64,000 nt of DNA from the NCBI GenBank assembly GCA_945878995.1, contig CAMCUN010000002.1:50040-114039 (forward strand), in the 5' to 3' direction. This document shows positions 54,284 through 64,000 of the stretch, piece after piece. Positions within the stretch are counted from its first letter, which is position 1; each line of letters starts with the position of its first letter. Below the pieces are notes generated by a model. That model worked only from the letters and a program-made list of their open reading frames with translations. It was not told the DNA's origin and did no database searches. The DNA comes from Polaromonas sp. YR568. Lineage in GTDB: Bacteria > Pseudomonadota > Gammaproteobacteria > Burkholderiales > Burkholderiaceae_C. Made by a program: the position numbers and the translations under genes.

Positions 54284-57200
54284 ATGAACGATCACGGATC
54301 TCTCAATCGCATGTTCAGGGTTGTCTGGAACGCTTCTCTTTGCGTCTGGCAGGTGGCTTCAGAAATTACCAAAGGCAGGGGCAAAAGCAAATCCCTCAGG
54401 GCTGGCAGCGTCAATTCGGCGCTCGCCGTCACAGGCGGCATCTTGTCCCTGTTTTCAATGGGCGCCTTGGCCCAAGGCTTACCAACCAAGGGCACAGTGT
54501 CCGCAGGCTCTGGCCAGATCAGTCAAAGCCCGACGCAGATGACCATCCATCAAACCAGCAACAAGTTGGCGATCGACTGGCAGACCTTCAATGTTGGCAG
54601 CGGTCAAAAGGTTCAGTTTGTTCAGCCTAGCGCACAGGCCATCGCGCTGAACCGCGTGCTGGGCGGCGACCCCTCCTCCATTCAAGGAAGCCTGGTCGCC
54701 AATGGCCGTGTTTTCCTGCTCAATCCCAATGGCATTCTTTTCGGCGCGACTGCCAGGGTAGAGGTCGCCTCCATCCTGGCCACCACGCTGAGCATGCGCA
54801 ACGATGACTTCATGAAGGGCGATTTCCGACTGGCGGGTGCATCAGGGCAGGCGGTGGTCAATCAAGGCCAAATCCATGCACAAAACGGTGGTGCGGTGGC
54901 CATGATTGCAGCGCGGGTGGAGAACCTGGGTGAAATCCTCGCACCAAGCGGACAGGTCCTGATGGCCGCTGGACAAAAAGTGCGCCTGGACCTGGGAGGA
55001 CCCGCTCGCATAGAGATTCAGGAGGGTGTCCTTGAGGCCTACATCCAAAACGGTGGCGTGATTCGGGCCGATGGCGGTGTGGTGTTCATGTCGGTCAAGG
55101 CCGCAGGAGAGTTGGCGAGCTTGGCCATCAACAATGGTGGCTTGATTCAGGCGCGTGGCGTGGTGCGAGGTGATGGCGGCACCATCCGACTGGTCGCCGA
55201 GGGCGGTATTGTCAAAAACACTGGAACGCTAGACGCCACTGCCGCTGGCGGCAAGGGCGGAGAGATTGTGGTGACGGGCGCCAAACTTGGCATCTTGGCT
55301 GGCAGCCAGATTGATGCCTCCGGAGCGACCGGCGGAGGCACAGTGTTGCTCGGTGGTGACTATCAGGGCAAAAACGCCGAAGTCACCAACGCCCAAATCA
55401 GTTACGTGGGTGAAGGCGCAGTGGTTCGCGCCAACGCCACCGCACAAGGCGATGGCGGCAAGGTCATCATTTGGGCCGATGAGCGCACCAGTTTCACCGG
55501 GTCTATTGAAGCCAAGGGTGGTGAAACAGGTGGAAACGGTGGCCTGGTGGAGGTGTCCGGCAAACAACATCTGGACTTCCGAGGACAGGTGGATACCTCG
55601 GCCAAACTTGGCAAAAACGGGACCCTCCTGCTGGACCCCACCAACTTGACCATAGGCAACACGCCCAACTCCAGTTGGATGACCAACAACAGCAATACAT
55701 TCGGTGACTTCACCACCGACAACAACCCCAATCCAGCCCATGATTTCTCCGTCCTGCAGATCAGTACGCTGCAGGCGGCCTTGGCCAACAACGACATCAC
55801 CGTGCAGTCCATCTGCATCACGGCCGCTTGTGCGGGAGACATCACCTTGGTGGATGGCCTGTCTTGGAGCAGCGGCAAGGGGCTGACCCTCCATGCCACC
55901 GGCAGCATTTATCTGAACGCCGCCATCAACTCCACTGGCGCGGCCAATATAAAGGGCGGGGCCTTCAGCGCGATTGCAGGCGCCGGCATTCAAGTCAACG
56001 CCAACATCACTACAGCGGCCGGAGCGGCCACAAACACAGGCCTGGCCGGCGGTAGCGTCACGCTCAATCCCACCTTGGGCGCAATCATCTTTAACAATGC
56101 GGCCATCGTGAACACGGCCGGCTCGGCCGCAGCCACCATTGGCGCTGCGGGTGGAGCAGCCGGCAACATCTCCCTGGCCACCACCACGGGCAACATCACC
56201 CTCAATACCGGCAAACTGCTGGCGCAAGGCGGTGCGGGCAACGGGACCGGTGCCGCAGGTGCAGGCGGTGTGATCAGTTTGACCAGCACCTCAGGGGCAC
56301 TGAGCCAGAGCTCAGGCAGCCAGATCGCTGGCCGCGACCTCCTGCTTGAAACCACCTCTGGAGCGACGTCACTGACGTCCAGCAGCAACACCGTTGAGCG
56401 TTTGGCGGCCAAATCCACCTCGGGCAGCATTGCCTTCACCAATTCACCGACCAGCGCTGGGCTGGAAATTTTCAATGCCCGCGTCGGCCTCACCGGGGTG
56501 AGCACCGGCAGCGCTGGCGCCATTGCCTTGGTCGCCCGCAACCTGGTGGTCAGCGAGGACATCAGCAGCGCCACTGGCGCGATTACATTGACCGGCAACA
56601 ACGGGTCTCAACAAACCGGCAATTTCAGTGGCGTAGCCCTGGCCACCGGAAAAACTGTCAGCACCACCGGCGCCAACATCACAGTCAGTGGCCGCGGTGG
56701 CAATGATGCAGCGGGCGGTCAAACGGGTGTGAACCTGGCTTCAGGCGCTGCCATCAGAGCTGGGGGCGCTGGCACGCTGACGGTGACAGGCACAGGCGGT
56801 GCGGGTGCTGGGGGCGGTAACGATGGCGTTGTGCTGCAGGACAACGCACAGTTGGGTGCGGCAGCAGGTACCGGCGCGATTGCCGTCACCGCCACCGGCA
56901 GCACCTCAGGCAGCAACAATGATGCGCTGACGCTGGCCAATGGCAGCGCAATCGGTGATGCAACGGGTAATCGCGCCCTCACCTTGAGCACCACCGCTGG
57001 TACGGGGGGCGTGGCCTACAACAACACGGGCACAGTCACCCTCACTGCAGGCACGGGACTGGTGACGCTGAACAGCGATGCGTTCACCAACGTCGGAACC
57101 ACTGCGTTTTCAGCCACCGCAAGCCTGGTGCTTCAGCCGATTTCAGCCAGTTTTTCTGCACCTTTGAGCCTCAACAGTTTCACCTCGAACTTTCTGTTCA

Positions 57201-60200
57201 ACGGCGCGGCCACCACGGGGCTGAACTCGCTCACCGGTTTGACGATTGGCAAAGTTGGCAACACCGGCCAGATTGACCTCGACCGCGCGCTCAGCTTGCC
57301 CGCCCGGACGGTGACCGTTCACGGCGGCACCATCAACCAGACTGAAACCATTGCCGCAGCCACGGTCGCCCTCACCTCCACCGGTGGTGGCCATATCACG
57401 CAAAGCGGCAACGGGGCCATCACGGCCACCACCGCTGCAACCCTGAGCAGCGCTGGCAACATTATCCTGACAGGCAACAACGACATTGCCGGCCTCACCG
57501 CCACGGCCACAGGCAGCGTGGATGTGCTGAGTACAAAAACCGGAACGACCAACCTCAGCGGCAACCTGTCGGGCAGCACTGTGACCCTTGAGTCAGCGGG
57601 CGCACTGACCCAGACTGGCGGCGTGATCACGGCCACCAATCTCAAAGTCACAGGCAACAACGGCGCCGTCTCGCTCAACCTGAGCAACAACGTTGGCACG
57701 CTCGCCGCAACGGTTGCAGGCGGCGACTTCACCTTCAGCAATGCAGGGAGTTCGGGCAGTTTGACCATCGGCACCGTGGGCACCACTGTGGGTGTCACGG
57801 GTACTCACGCTGTCACACTCAATGGGCTGAACGACCTCGCCGTTGGACAGGCCATCACGGCCGGCACCAGCGTCTCGCTGAACACTGTCAGCGCACGGAA
57901 CATTGATTTTGGCACCACCACTGCAGGCAAATTTTCCCTAGACAGCACCGAGCTGAACCTGATCACCGCGCCTTCCCTGACGCTCGCCACCAGCGGGGCC
58001 GGTGGCATTGTCAATTCGGCGCCCATGCTGCGCAGTGGCAACACGCTGACCGCGCTTACTTTGACGGCGGGGACAGGCGGCATCACGAAATCAGGCAGCG
58101 CAACGATGGGCTTCAGCGCCATCGACACCGGTGCCATCACGCTCACCAGCACGGGCACCACGGCGGGCAGTGGCGTGGGTACGTCGTCCAGCCCTGTCGT
58201 CACCGTGGGGGCAGACACCTTGAGCCTGAACTCGCCCAGCGACATCCAGGTCGATGCCCGCTCCACCAGCGCCCAGGGAACCGCCGGTTCTGCCAACCTG
58301 GCTGGCTTGGCCATCAACTCCACGTCCAAAGGTTCCAACACCTTCAGCTACGGCGTGTCGTCCACAGCCACCCTCAACCTCACAGGCAGCGGCACAGCTG
58401 CACCTTGGTATGAAAGCCCTGTGAGCATTTATGGCTACACCCTCAGCCTGACCAATACCGATGCGCTGAACTTTGCCTTCACAGGCAACGCGCCCATCGC
58501 TGTGAGCTCATCGACCAGCGTGGGAGCGGCCAATTTCGCGCTCAACAGCCCTTATGGCATCAGCGTCACCAACACCATTTCCGGTACCACCGGCCAAATT
58601 CTGTTGAACGGCTCATCGAGCACCACGCCTCTCACCGGCCATACCGGCTTCACCCAGACGGGCAACTTCATTGGCGTCCATGTCAATGGCGGCACGGTTC
58701 AAACCACAGACGGCAGCATCGTCATCGTTGGCCGCGGGGGCAACGGTCGCAATCCGTCTGACATCAACAACGGCGTGGGCAATCAAGTGGGCGTGCAAGT
58801 CGCGGCTGGCGGACGGGTCAGCGCCACAGGCACGGGCACGGTCAGTGTCACCGGTGAAGGTGCCGGCTCCGGCGGGACGAATGGCGACGGTGTGCGCATC
58901 ACCGGGACAAACTCAAAGCTGCAGAGCAACAGCGGAACCATTGCTGTGACTGGAACTGCAGGCAGTAGGTATCCAGACTATTTCTCGGTTGGCGTGAACA
59001 TGACCCTTGGCGGCAGCATCGCCAGCAGCTCCGGGACGGTCAAGTTGACCGGATCAAAGGGCAATTACAGCTCCTATGCCATTGCGCAAGACGACAACAG
59101 TGCCACATCGATAGTGACGGCGCCCGCCGGCTTGGAGGTGGTGGCAAGCTACGGATTCGTCAGCATGGTGGGCCTCAACAATGTGGGCAAACTGGCTGGC
59201 GATGTTCGCGGTGGCCTTGCTTTCGACAACGGCGGCCGCAACCTGGCGGTGGACAGTGTGAATGGTCGACTGGGCTTTAGCACGACCAGCACAGGGGCCT
59301 TGGGTCTTTACAACATTGGCGCCCTGACGCTCAACGAATCGTTCAATGCCTCAGGAAATTCAAGCATTTCTCTTTATGCCAATGAGATGGCAATTGCGGC
59401 TGGGAAATTTATTGGCAATTCGACTGGCTTTGAGATTGTGGTACTGAGCCCGAGCGCCAGGTACCACGTCAACAACATTACGCTGTCAAGCCGCAACATC
59501 AGCCTTGGCACCACGACCGCTGGCAAGCTATCTTTGCTGCCCTCGTTCTTGGATCAAATCTACGCCAGAAATTTGTCCTTGACCACCGGCGGTGCCATCG
59601 ACATCACTGCTGACTCTGCCTTCACCAACATACTGACAGGCTTGACGCTGCAAAGCTCTACAGCGCTGTCCAATGCAGGCGGTTTTTACCTTTCTTTGCC
59701 GGCAGCAGGAGATGTTGGCAGCGTCACTCTGAACGCAGCCGGTGTGGGCGGCGATGGAGGCGCGCCCATCATCACCCGCGGTGCCAACAGCATCACCGTG
59801 GCGTCTAGTGCACAAATCAATGTCACCGCAAAAAAACTTGACGGCACTGTCATCAATCTGACCAACCTCGCCCTCACCTCCAATTCGGGTGGTGCGAACA
59901 GAACATACAACGTCTCTGCCGGCACCGCCTTCACCTACAGCGCCACCGGCACCGGCAGTGCCTACAACATCTCCGCGAACAGCAACGTGCCCGGCAGCCC
60001 GGTGAACTTCGCTTTCTCAGGCAATGCCCCCGTCACCGTCAATGCCGACAGCAATACCCTCGGTGGCAACTTCGCTGTCACGGCGGCCGGCGGCAGCAAT
60101 TCAATCACGATAGCCGATGGCGTGGACATTCTGAGCGCGGCTGCCTCGCTCAACGCTTACGGCAATATCACTTTTGCAGGCAGCTCAACGCTGAGCGCTA

Positions 60201-63200
60201 CCGGTGGCGTGACCATCAGGAGTTGGGGGGCGAGCAGCGTCTTCTCCACCAACACCGGCAATATCTCTACAACGGCCAGCGACATCCTCATTCGCGCCGA
60301 CAACATGGTGTTGGGTACAGGCTCCATCACCGCAGGGGCCGCACTCACGGGCAACAAGCTGACCTTTGCACCCACCACCCAAACGCGCAGCATTCAACTT
60401 GGCGGTGCCTCTGAAGGCGCGGGCATGTCGCTCACGGCCACAGAACTCACCAAACTCAACGCAGGCACCTTGCAGATCGGCTATGACGACAGTGGTTATG
60501 ACTACAGTCAATCGGCCATTGCATTTGCAGGCGCGACCAACTTGAGCAGCCGTGCATCGACGCTGCGCCTGGTCACCCGTGGCGTGGGTACACCGGCCAG
60601 CAACATCGTCACCCAGAGCGCTGGGGCAGGCATCACGGTGGGCACGCTCGATACCTACACGTCTACGTATACAGGTGCGGGTGAGATGGGCATGACCGGT
60701 GGCATCTTGCTCAATGACACAGCCAACAATGTGTCTAATTTTGACGCCAGGACGCAGGGCGCCGTGACGCTGAAGACTGCGGGCGACGTGAACATCAACC
60801 GAGTCTCGACATCCGGGCAGGCGGTCAGTGTCACTTCGACCGGCGGCTCGATCATGCTGCCCTCAGCTGGGTCTGGCATTCAAACAAGGGTGCAATCTAG
60901 CGTGCAAACGGCGGGCGGCGCGGGCGGTGCCATCGCTTTGGAGGCGGCGGGCCTGCTCAGCGTTCAGGACAGGCTAGATTCCACCGGCTGGGCGCAAAAC
61001 AATGCGGCGACCCACTCAGGCGGAAACATCACGCTCAAAGGCAGCAGCGTCGAAATCAGCGGAAGTATCACCTCCACCTATGGCTCAATCAACACCGCAG
61101 CTGCGGGCGGCAATGCAGGCTCATTGTCAATAGATGCAACTGGAGCGGGTGGCACAGTCACTCGGGATCGAGCGATTTTCCAGGTGTATGGGGGGCGAGG
61201 CGCAACCGATGCCGATCAGGGCGCATCTGCGAGCCTGACCTTCAACGACCCGGTGCTGCTGGCCCGATTGGGCGGTGCAGCAAGCACTGCGTCGGACATC
61301 AACCTCCTCTTCACAAGCGACATCAAGGGCGCGAATGTCACTTTCAATAGCACGGTCAACGGCGGCAGCAACGGTGCACAGTCGCTGAGGATCTACGCCG
61401 GAAGCGAAGGGGATGTGGCGTTCAATGGCGTGGTGGGAGCCACATCCGCTTTGAGAGATGTCGGTATCTATTCGGCCAAAAATGTCAACGTCGGCGCCTT
61501 TCAGGCAGCCACTTTCTTGCAAAGCTCAGGCGAAGGCACCACGACTTTTGCGGGGGCCATGCAAACGAGCGGCAGCAACGGCATCAACGTCACCAACAAC
61601 GTCAACACCATCAGCGGCGGCACCCTGGCCACCACGGGCGGTGGCAACATCAAGTTGCTCAGCAACACGGGCAGCCTGACCTTGGTGAACACATCCGCAT
61701 TCAATGCGTCTGGCACGATAGACCTAGGGGCAGCGGGTGGCATCACGCTGAGTTCGGCGTCGCTCACCACGGCGGGGCAAGGGATCATCTTGCGCTCGGC
61801 AAGCACTCTGGGCGCCAATGTGACGCTGGACACCACCAATGGGGGTGCTGCGCCCGCTGGCGCTTCTGTGCAGTTCCTGGACACACTCAATTCCGACGGC
61901 ACGACGCGCTCGCTCGATGTCCGCACCGGCACAGCAGGCGATTTGTTGCTGTCGGGTGTGGTGGGGGGCACAGCGCCCTTGGGCGCCTTTGCCTTTACTG
62001 GGCGCAGTTTGACGCTCAACCAGGCCTTGACCGCGGCATCGGTGACGATTGCCAACTCCGGCGCCTTCACCACGGCTGCAGCTGGCGACATGACAGCATC
62101 TGGCGGCTTCAGCCAGACCGGCAGCGGCAGCAACACTCTGGCGGGCGACATCATCACCACCAACAACGCCATCAGCTTCGCCACGCCCGTGGCCGTCAAT
62201 GGCGCAATGACGCTGAACAGCGGTGGGGGCAACATCAGTTTTGGCAGCACGCTGGACAGCAATGTGTCGAGCGATGCCACCACACTCACCCTGTCCGCTG
62301 GGGTTGGGGCGGTCAGCTTTGGCGCTGCAGTCGGCGGCAGCAAGCCTTTGGGCAATGTCTTGCTCAATTCCACGGCCAACACCAGCCTGCCAAATTTCAG
62401 CAGCCTCAGCCTGACCACTGACACAGGCGGGGGCACCCGCTTGAATGGCAACGTGACCACGGTGAATGCGCAAACGTACAACGATGCGGTCACCCTGCTG
62501 GCTGACAGCACGCTCACCAGCTCTTCTTCCGGAGCGATCAACCTGACCGGTGCAGTCAATGGTGGCTTTGCTTTGAGCGTCAATACGGCAGGAGCCACAA
62601 CTTTCGGCGGCATCGTCGGCGGTACGGTGCCCTTGACCAGCTTGACCACCGACGCAGGCGGTACCACCGCCCTCAACGGCGGCGCGGTCACCACCACCGG
62701 TGCGCAAACCTACAACGACGCAGTCACCCTGGGTGCCGCCACCGCCATCAAAGGCGTGAACAACACCTTTGCCAGCACTGTCAATGGCGGGCAGACACTG
62801 TCGGTCATCGACAGCGGCACCACCACCTTCGGCGGTGCCGTGGGCGGCACCACCGCGCTGACCAGCTTGACCACCAACGCTGGCGGTGCCACCGCGATCA
62901 ACTGCGCAACGATAGTCACCACTGGCTTGCAAAGCTACGGCGACGCGGTGACCCTGGGTGCGGCAACCACATTGACAAGCACAGGCGCGGGAGCCATCAC
63001 CTTTGGTGGCTCCATAGACGCCAATATCTGTACGGTGGCCGACATGACCGTCGCGACCCAGGGTGCAACAGTGTTTGGCGGTGCGATCGGCGCCTACCGA
63101 CCGCTGCAAAGTCTGACAACTGACGGACTCGCCACTGTTCTTAGCAACACCGTTACGTTCAATCAGGGAACAGTCATCACCTATGGCAGTCAGAGCTACG

Positions 63201-64000
63201 GGGAGCTGGCCATCCTAGGGGCCAACACAACGATGACCAGCCTGGGCAAGGGCAATGTCAGCTTTTCGGGGCCAGTCAGAGCATCAGCCGACAGTGCGCA
63301 ATCGCTGACAGTCAACACGTCGGGAACCACCACTTTCAACGGTGCTGTCGGTGACGCCAGCAAACGACTGTCCAGTTTAACGACCGACGCTGGCGCAGAT
63401 GGCGGTGTTCAAATCAACGGCGCCAGCGTCACCACCAGCGGCACTCAGAGTTACGGAGAAAGCGTCACCTTAGGTGCGAACACGGTACTGACCGGAACCC
63501 TGAGCACATTCGGTGGCACGATCATTGGTGCGGGCAAGGACTTGACCCTCACGTTCTCAGGCACGACCGCGCTTGACGGCGCGACGCTCACAGGCATCAA
63601 AAACCTGACCAGCAACGGCAGCGGCGTCACCACCCTCACAGGCAACATCAGCACCACTGGAACCCAAACCTACACCAATGCAGTGACCTTGCTGGCCAAC
63701 ACCACGCTGGCCAGCAGCGGCTCAGCTTCGGCGGGTGACATCACGCTCAGTAGCACGGTCAATGGCAGTACGAGTGGCGGGGAGAGCCTGGCTGTCAACA
63801 GCAGCGGCACCACCACCTTCGGCGGTGCCGTGGGCGGCACCACCGCACTGACCAGCTTGACCACCAACGCGGGCGGTGTCACCGCCCTCAACGGCGGCGC
63901 GGTCACCACCACCGGTGCGCAAACCTACAACGACGCCGTCACCCTGGGCGCCGCCACCACCCTCACTGGCGTGGGCAACACCTTTGCCAGCACCGTCAAC
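54284..64000 (+). CDS. Giant TpsA exoprotein/adhesin (filamentous haemagglutinin-like), C-terminus outside window
   Basis: Open for 3,239 codons to the window edge. The first 25 residues form an ESPR-type extended signal (MFRVVWNASLCVWQVASE), followed by a hydrophobic signal core (LAVTGGILSLFSMGALAQG). The TPS haemagglutination domain holds the motifs NRVLGGDPSSIQGSLVANGR and VFLLNPNGILFGA near residues 130-150. The rest is Gly/Thr/Ser/Asn-rich beta-helix sequence, with short-period TxT/GxxT strands. From about 62.4 kb it is built of repeats of 75-87 residues with a TTFGGAVGGTTALTSLTT core. Cysteine is rare. It is probably secreted by the neighbouring TpsB and used for attachment or aggregation; the binding partner is unknown. 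Confidence 0.92.
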   Translation, partial: MNDHGSLNRMFRVVWNASLCVWQVASEITKGRGKSKSLRAGSVNSALAVTGGILSLFSMGALAQGLPTKGTVSAGSGQISQSPTQMTIHQTSNKLAIDWQTFNVGSGQKVQFVQPSAQAIALNRVLGGDPSSIQGSLVANGRVFLLNPNGILFGATARVEVASILATTLSMRNDDFMKGDFRLAGASGQAVVNQGQIHAQNGGAVAMIAARVENLGEILAPSGQVLMAAGQKVRLDLGGPARIEIQEGVLEAYIQNGGVIRADGGVVFMSVKAAGELASLAINNGGLIQARGVVRGDGGTIRLVAEGGIVKNTGTLDATAAGGKGGEIVVTGAKLGILAGSQIDASGATGGGTVLLGGDYQGKNAEVTNAQISYVGEGAVVRANATAQGDGGKVIIWADERTSFTGSIEAKGGETGGNGGLVEVSGKQHLDFRGQVDTSAKLGKNGTLLLDPTNLTIGNTPNSSWMTNNSNTFGDFTTDNNPNPAHDFSVLQISTLQAALANNDITVQSICITAACAGDITLVDGLSWSSGKGLTLHATGSIYLNAAINSTGAANIKGGAFSAIAGAGIQVNANITTAAGAATNTGLAGGSVTLNPTLGAIIFNNAAIVNTAGSAAATIGAAGGAAGNISLATTTGNITLNTGKLLAQGGAGNGTGAAGAGGVISLTSTSGALSQSSGSQIAGRDLLLETTSGATSLTSSSNTVERLAAKSTSGSIAFTNSPTSAGLEIFNARVGLTGVSTGSAGAIALVARNLVVSEDISSATGAITLTGNNGSQQTGNFSGVALATGKTVSTTGANITVSGRGGNDAAGGQTGVNLASGAAIRAGGAGTLTVTGTGGAGAGGGNDGVVLQDNAQLGAAAGTGAIAVTATGSTSGSNNDALTLANGSAIGDATGNRALTLSTTAGTGGVAYNNTGTVTLTAGTGLVTLNSDAFTNVGTTAFSATASLVLQPISASFSAPLSLNSFTSNFLFNGAATTGLNSLTGLTIGKVGNTGQIDLDRALSLPARTVTVHGGTINQTETIAAATVALTSTGGGHITQSGNGAITATTAATLSSAGNIILTGNNDIAGLTATATGSVDVLSTKTGTTNLSGNLSGSTVTLESAGALTQTGGVITATNLKVTGNNGAVSLNLSNNVGTLAATVAGGDFTFSNAGSSGSLTIGTVGTTVGVTGTHAVTLNGLNDLAVGQAITAGTSVSLNTVSARNIDFGTTTAGKFSLDSTELNLITAPSLTLATSGAGGIVNSAPMLRSGNTLTALTLTAGTGGITKSGSATMGFSAIDTGAITLTSTGTTAGSGVGTSSSPVVTVGADTLSLNSPSDIQVDARSTSAQGTAGSANLAGLAINSTSKGSNTFSYGVSSTATLNLTGSGTAAPWYESPVSIYGYTLSLTNTDALNFAFTGNAPIAVSSSTSVGAANFALNSPYGISVTNTISGTTGQILLNGSSSTTPLTGHTGFTQTGNFIGVHVNGGTVQTTDGSIVIVGRGGNGRNPSDINNGVGNQVGVQVAAGGRVSATGTGTVSVTGEGAGSGGTNGDGVRITGTNSKLQSNSGTIAVTGTAGSRYPDYFSVGVNMTLGGSIASSSGTVKLTGSKGNYSSYAIAQDDNSATSIVTAPAGLEVVASYGFVSMVGLNNVGKLAGDVRGGLAFDNGGRNLAVDSVNGRLGFSTTSTGALGLYNIGALTLNESFNASGNSSISLYANEMAIAAGKFIGNSTGFEIVVLSPSARYHVNNITLSSRNISLGTTTAGKLSLLPSFLDQIYARNLSLTTGGAIDITADSAFTNILTGLTLQSSTALSNAGGFYLSLPAAGDVGSVTLNAAGVGGDGGAPIITRGANSITVASSAQINVTAKKLDGTVINLTNLALTSNSGGANRTYNVSAGTAFTYSATGTGSAYNISANSNVPGSPVNFAFSGNAPVTVNADSNTLGGNFAVTAAGGSNSITIADGVDILSAAASLNAYGNITFAGSSTLSATGGVTIRSWGASSVFSTNTGNISTTASDILIRADNMVLGTGSITAGAALTGNKLTFAPTTQTRSIQLGGASEGAGMSLTATELTKLNAGTLQIGYDDSGYDYSQSAIAFAGATNLSSRASTLRLVTRGVGTPASNIVTQSAGAGITVGTLDTYTSTYTGAGEMGMTGGILLNDTANNVSNFDARTQGAVTLKTAGDVNINRVSTSGQAVSVTSTGGSIMLPSAGSGIQTRVQSSVQTAGGAGGAIALEAAGLLSVQDRLDSTGWAQNNAATHSGGNITLKGSSVEISGSITSTYGSINTAAAGGNAGSLSIDATGAGGTVTRDRAIFQVYGGRGATDADQGASASLTFNDPVLLARLGGAASTASDINLLFTSDIKGANVTFNSTVNGGSNGAQSLRIYAGSEGDVAFNGVVGATSALRDVGIYSAKNVNVGAFQAATFLQSSGEGTTTFAGAMQTSGSNGINVTNNVNTISGGTLATTGGGNIKLLSNTGSLTLVNTSAFNASGTIDLGAAGGITLSSASLTTAGQGIILRSASTLGANVTLDTTNGGAAPAGASVQFLDTLNSDGTTRSLDVRTGTAGDLLLSGVVGGTAPLGAFAFTGRSLTLNQALTAASVTIANSGAFTTAAAGDMTASGGFSQTGSGSNTLAGDIITTNNAISFATPVAVNGAMTLNSGGGNISFGSTLDSNVSSDATTLTLSAGVGAVSFGAAVGGSKPLGNVLLNSTANTSLPNFSSLSLTTDTGGGTRLNGNVTTVNAQTYNDAVTLLADSTLTSSSSGAINLTGAVNGGFALSVNTAGATTFGGIVGGTVPLTSLTTDAGGTTALNGGAVTTTGAQTYNDAVTLGAATAIKGVNNTFASTVNGGQTLSVIDSGTTTFGGAVGGTTALTSLTTNAGGATAINCATIVTTGLQSYGDAVTLGAATTLTSTGAGAITFGGSIDANICTVADMTVATQGATVFGGAIGAYRPLQSLTTDGLATVLSNTVTFNQGTVITYGSQSYGELAILGANTTMTSLGKGNVSFSGPVRASADSAQSLTVNTSGTTTFNGAVGDASKRLSSLTTDAGADGGVQINGASVTTSGTQSYGESVTLGANTVLTGTLSTFGGTIIGAGKDLTLTFSGTTALDGATLTGIKNLTSNGSGVTTLTGNISTTGTQTYTNAVTLLANTTLASSGSASAGDITLSSTVNGSTSGGESLAVNSSGTTTFGGAVGGTTALTSLTTNAGGVTALNGGAVTTTGAQTYNDAVTLGAATTLTGVGNTFASTVN
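62666..62743 (+). repeat. tpsA repeat segment A, copy 1
   Basis: 78 bases that match 63881-63958 at 76 positions by my reading. They encode TALNGGAVTTTGAQTYNDAV and a few further residues. Near-identity at synonymous sites points to recent gene conversion or duplication. Confidence 0.8.
62813..62897 (+). repeat. tpsA repeat segment B, copy 1
   Basis: 85 bases that match 63803-63887 at 81 positions by my reading, encoding SGTTTFGGAVGGTTALTSLT and adjoining residues. Confidence 0.8.
63803..63887 (+). repeat. tpsA repeat segment B, copy 2
   Basis: Second copy of the 85-base segment at 62813-62897. It runs directly into the second copy of segment A, whereas in the first locus the order is A then B, consistent with a tandem repeat array. 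Confidence 0.8.
63881..63958 (+). repeat. tpsA repeat segment A, copy 2
   Basis: Second copy of the 78-base segment at 62666-62743, differing at two synonymous positions by my reading. The array continues beyond the window edge. Confidence 0.8.

Noticed and set aside
55229..63922. Many minus-strand frames of 60-460 codons across tpsA
   Set aside because: Val/Pro/Leu/Ala-rich antisense translations of the Thr/Gly/Ala repeats; the plus frame is open without a stop throughout.

Overview
The window reads as chromosome of a betaproteobacterium, most likely Comamonadaceae (Limnohabitans/Rhodoferax/Polaromonas-like). This rests on the GC-rich, densely packed genes, an Ala/Lys/Pro histone-H1-like protein joined to a SWIB domain, two Bug-type (tripartite tricarboxylate) solute receptors, a pobA with a divergent IclR regulator, and a zapA-6S RNA locus. 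No tRNA, rRNA, CRISPR array or intact insertion sequence was seen.

Layout. 1-3.5 kb (minus): the start of odhB and all of sucA (2-oxoglutarate dehydrogenase). 3.7-7.4 kb (minus): an orphan soxYZ pair, then prpE and acuI, which together could take acrylate or propionate to propionyl-CoA. 8.2-14.8 kb (plus): a tightly coupled six-gene envelope-sugar cluster (UDP-sugar 4-epimerase, UDP-glucose dehydrogenase, flippase-like membrane protein, polyprenyl-phosphate glycosyltransferase, ArnT-like GT39, PAP2 phosphatase), best explained as uronic-acid modification of lipid A or a related lipid. 14.8-22.3 kb: housekeeping genes (isochorismatase-like hydrolase, glyoxalase II, a RecQ helicase with an extra C-terminal domain, universal stress protein, PLP aminotransferase, endonuclease III), a REP-type palindrome, and a short-chain dehydrogenase gene that has lost its N-terminus.

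22.4-37 kb (minus): one 15-gene cobalamin operon behind a B12 riboswitch. Its order is btuB, cobB, a BtuF-like gene without signal peptide, cobU, btuF, btuC, btuD, cobO, DUF1636, cbiB, the threonine-phosphate decarboxylase gene, cobQ, cobT, cobS, cobC. Most joints are ATGA or GTGA overlaps. It covers uptake, corrin adenosylation, amidation and nucleotide-loop assembly, but no corrin-ring synthesis genes are present.

37-39.5 kb (plus): a zapB-like gene, zapA, 6S RNA, a TSUP permease and the H1/SWIB protein with a terminator. 39.6-49 kb: aromatic and organic-acid catabolism, with iclR/pobA, two Bug receptors, a cupin, a CaiB/BaiF CoA-transferase gene interrupted by TAG, a Rieske oxygenase, a VOC dioxygenase-like protein and a fumarylacetoacetase-family hydrolase. 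49.1-51.2 kb: a lytic transglycosylase and a lectin/endostatin-like lipoprotein.

51.3-52.6 kb is AT-richer and holds decayed gene fragments. It leads into a two-partner secretion locus: a TpsB transporter and a giant TpsA exoprotein, open for 3,239 codons to the window edge and containing recently homogenised repeats.
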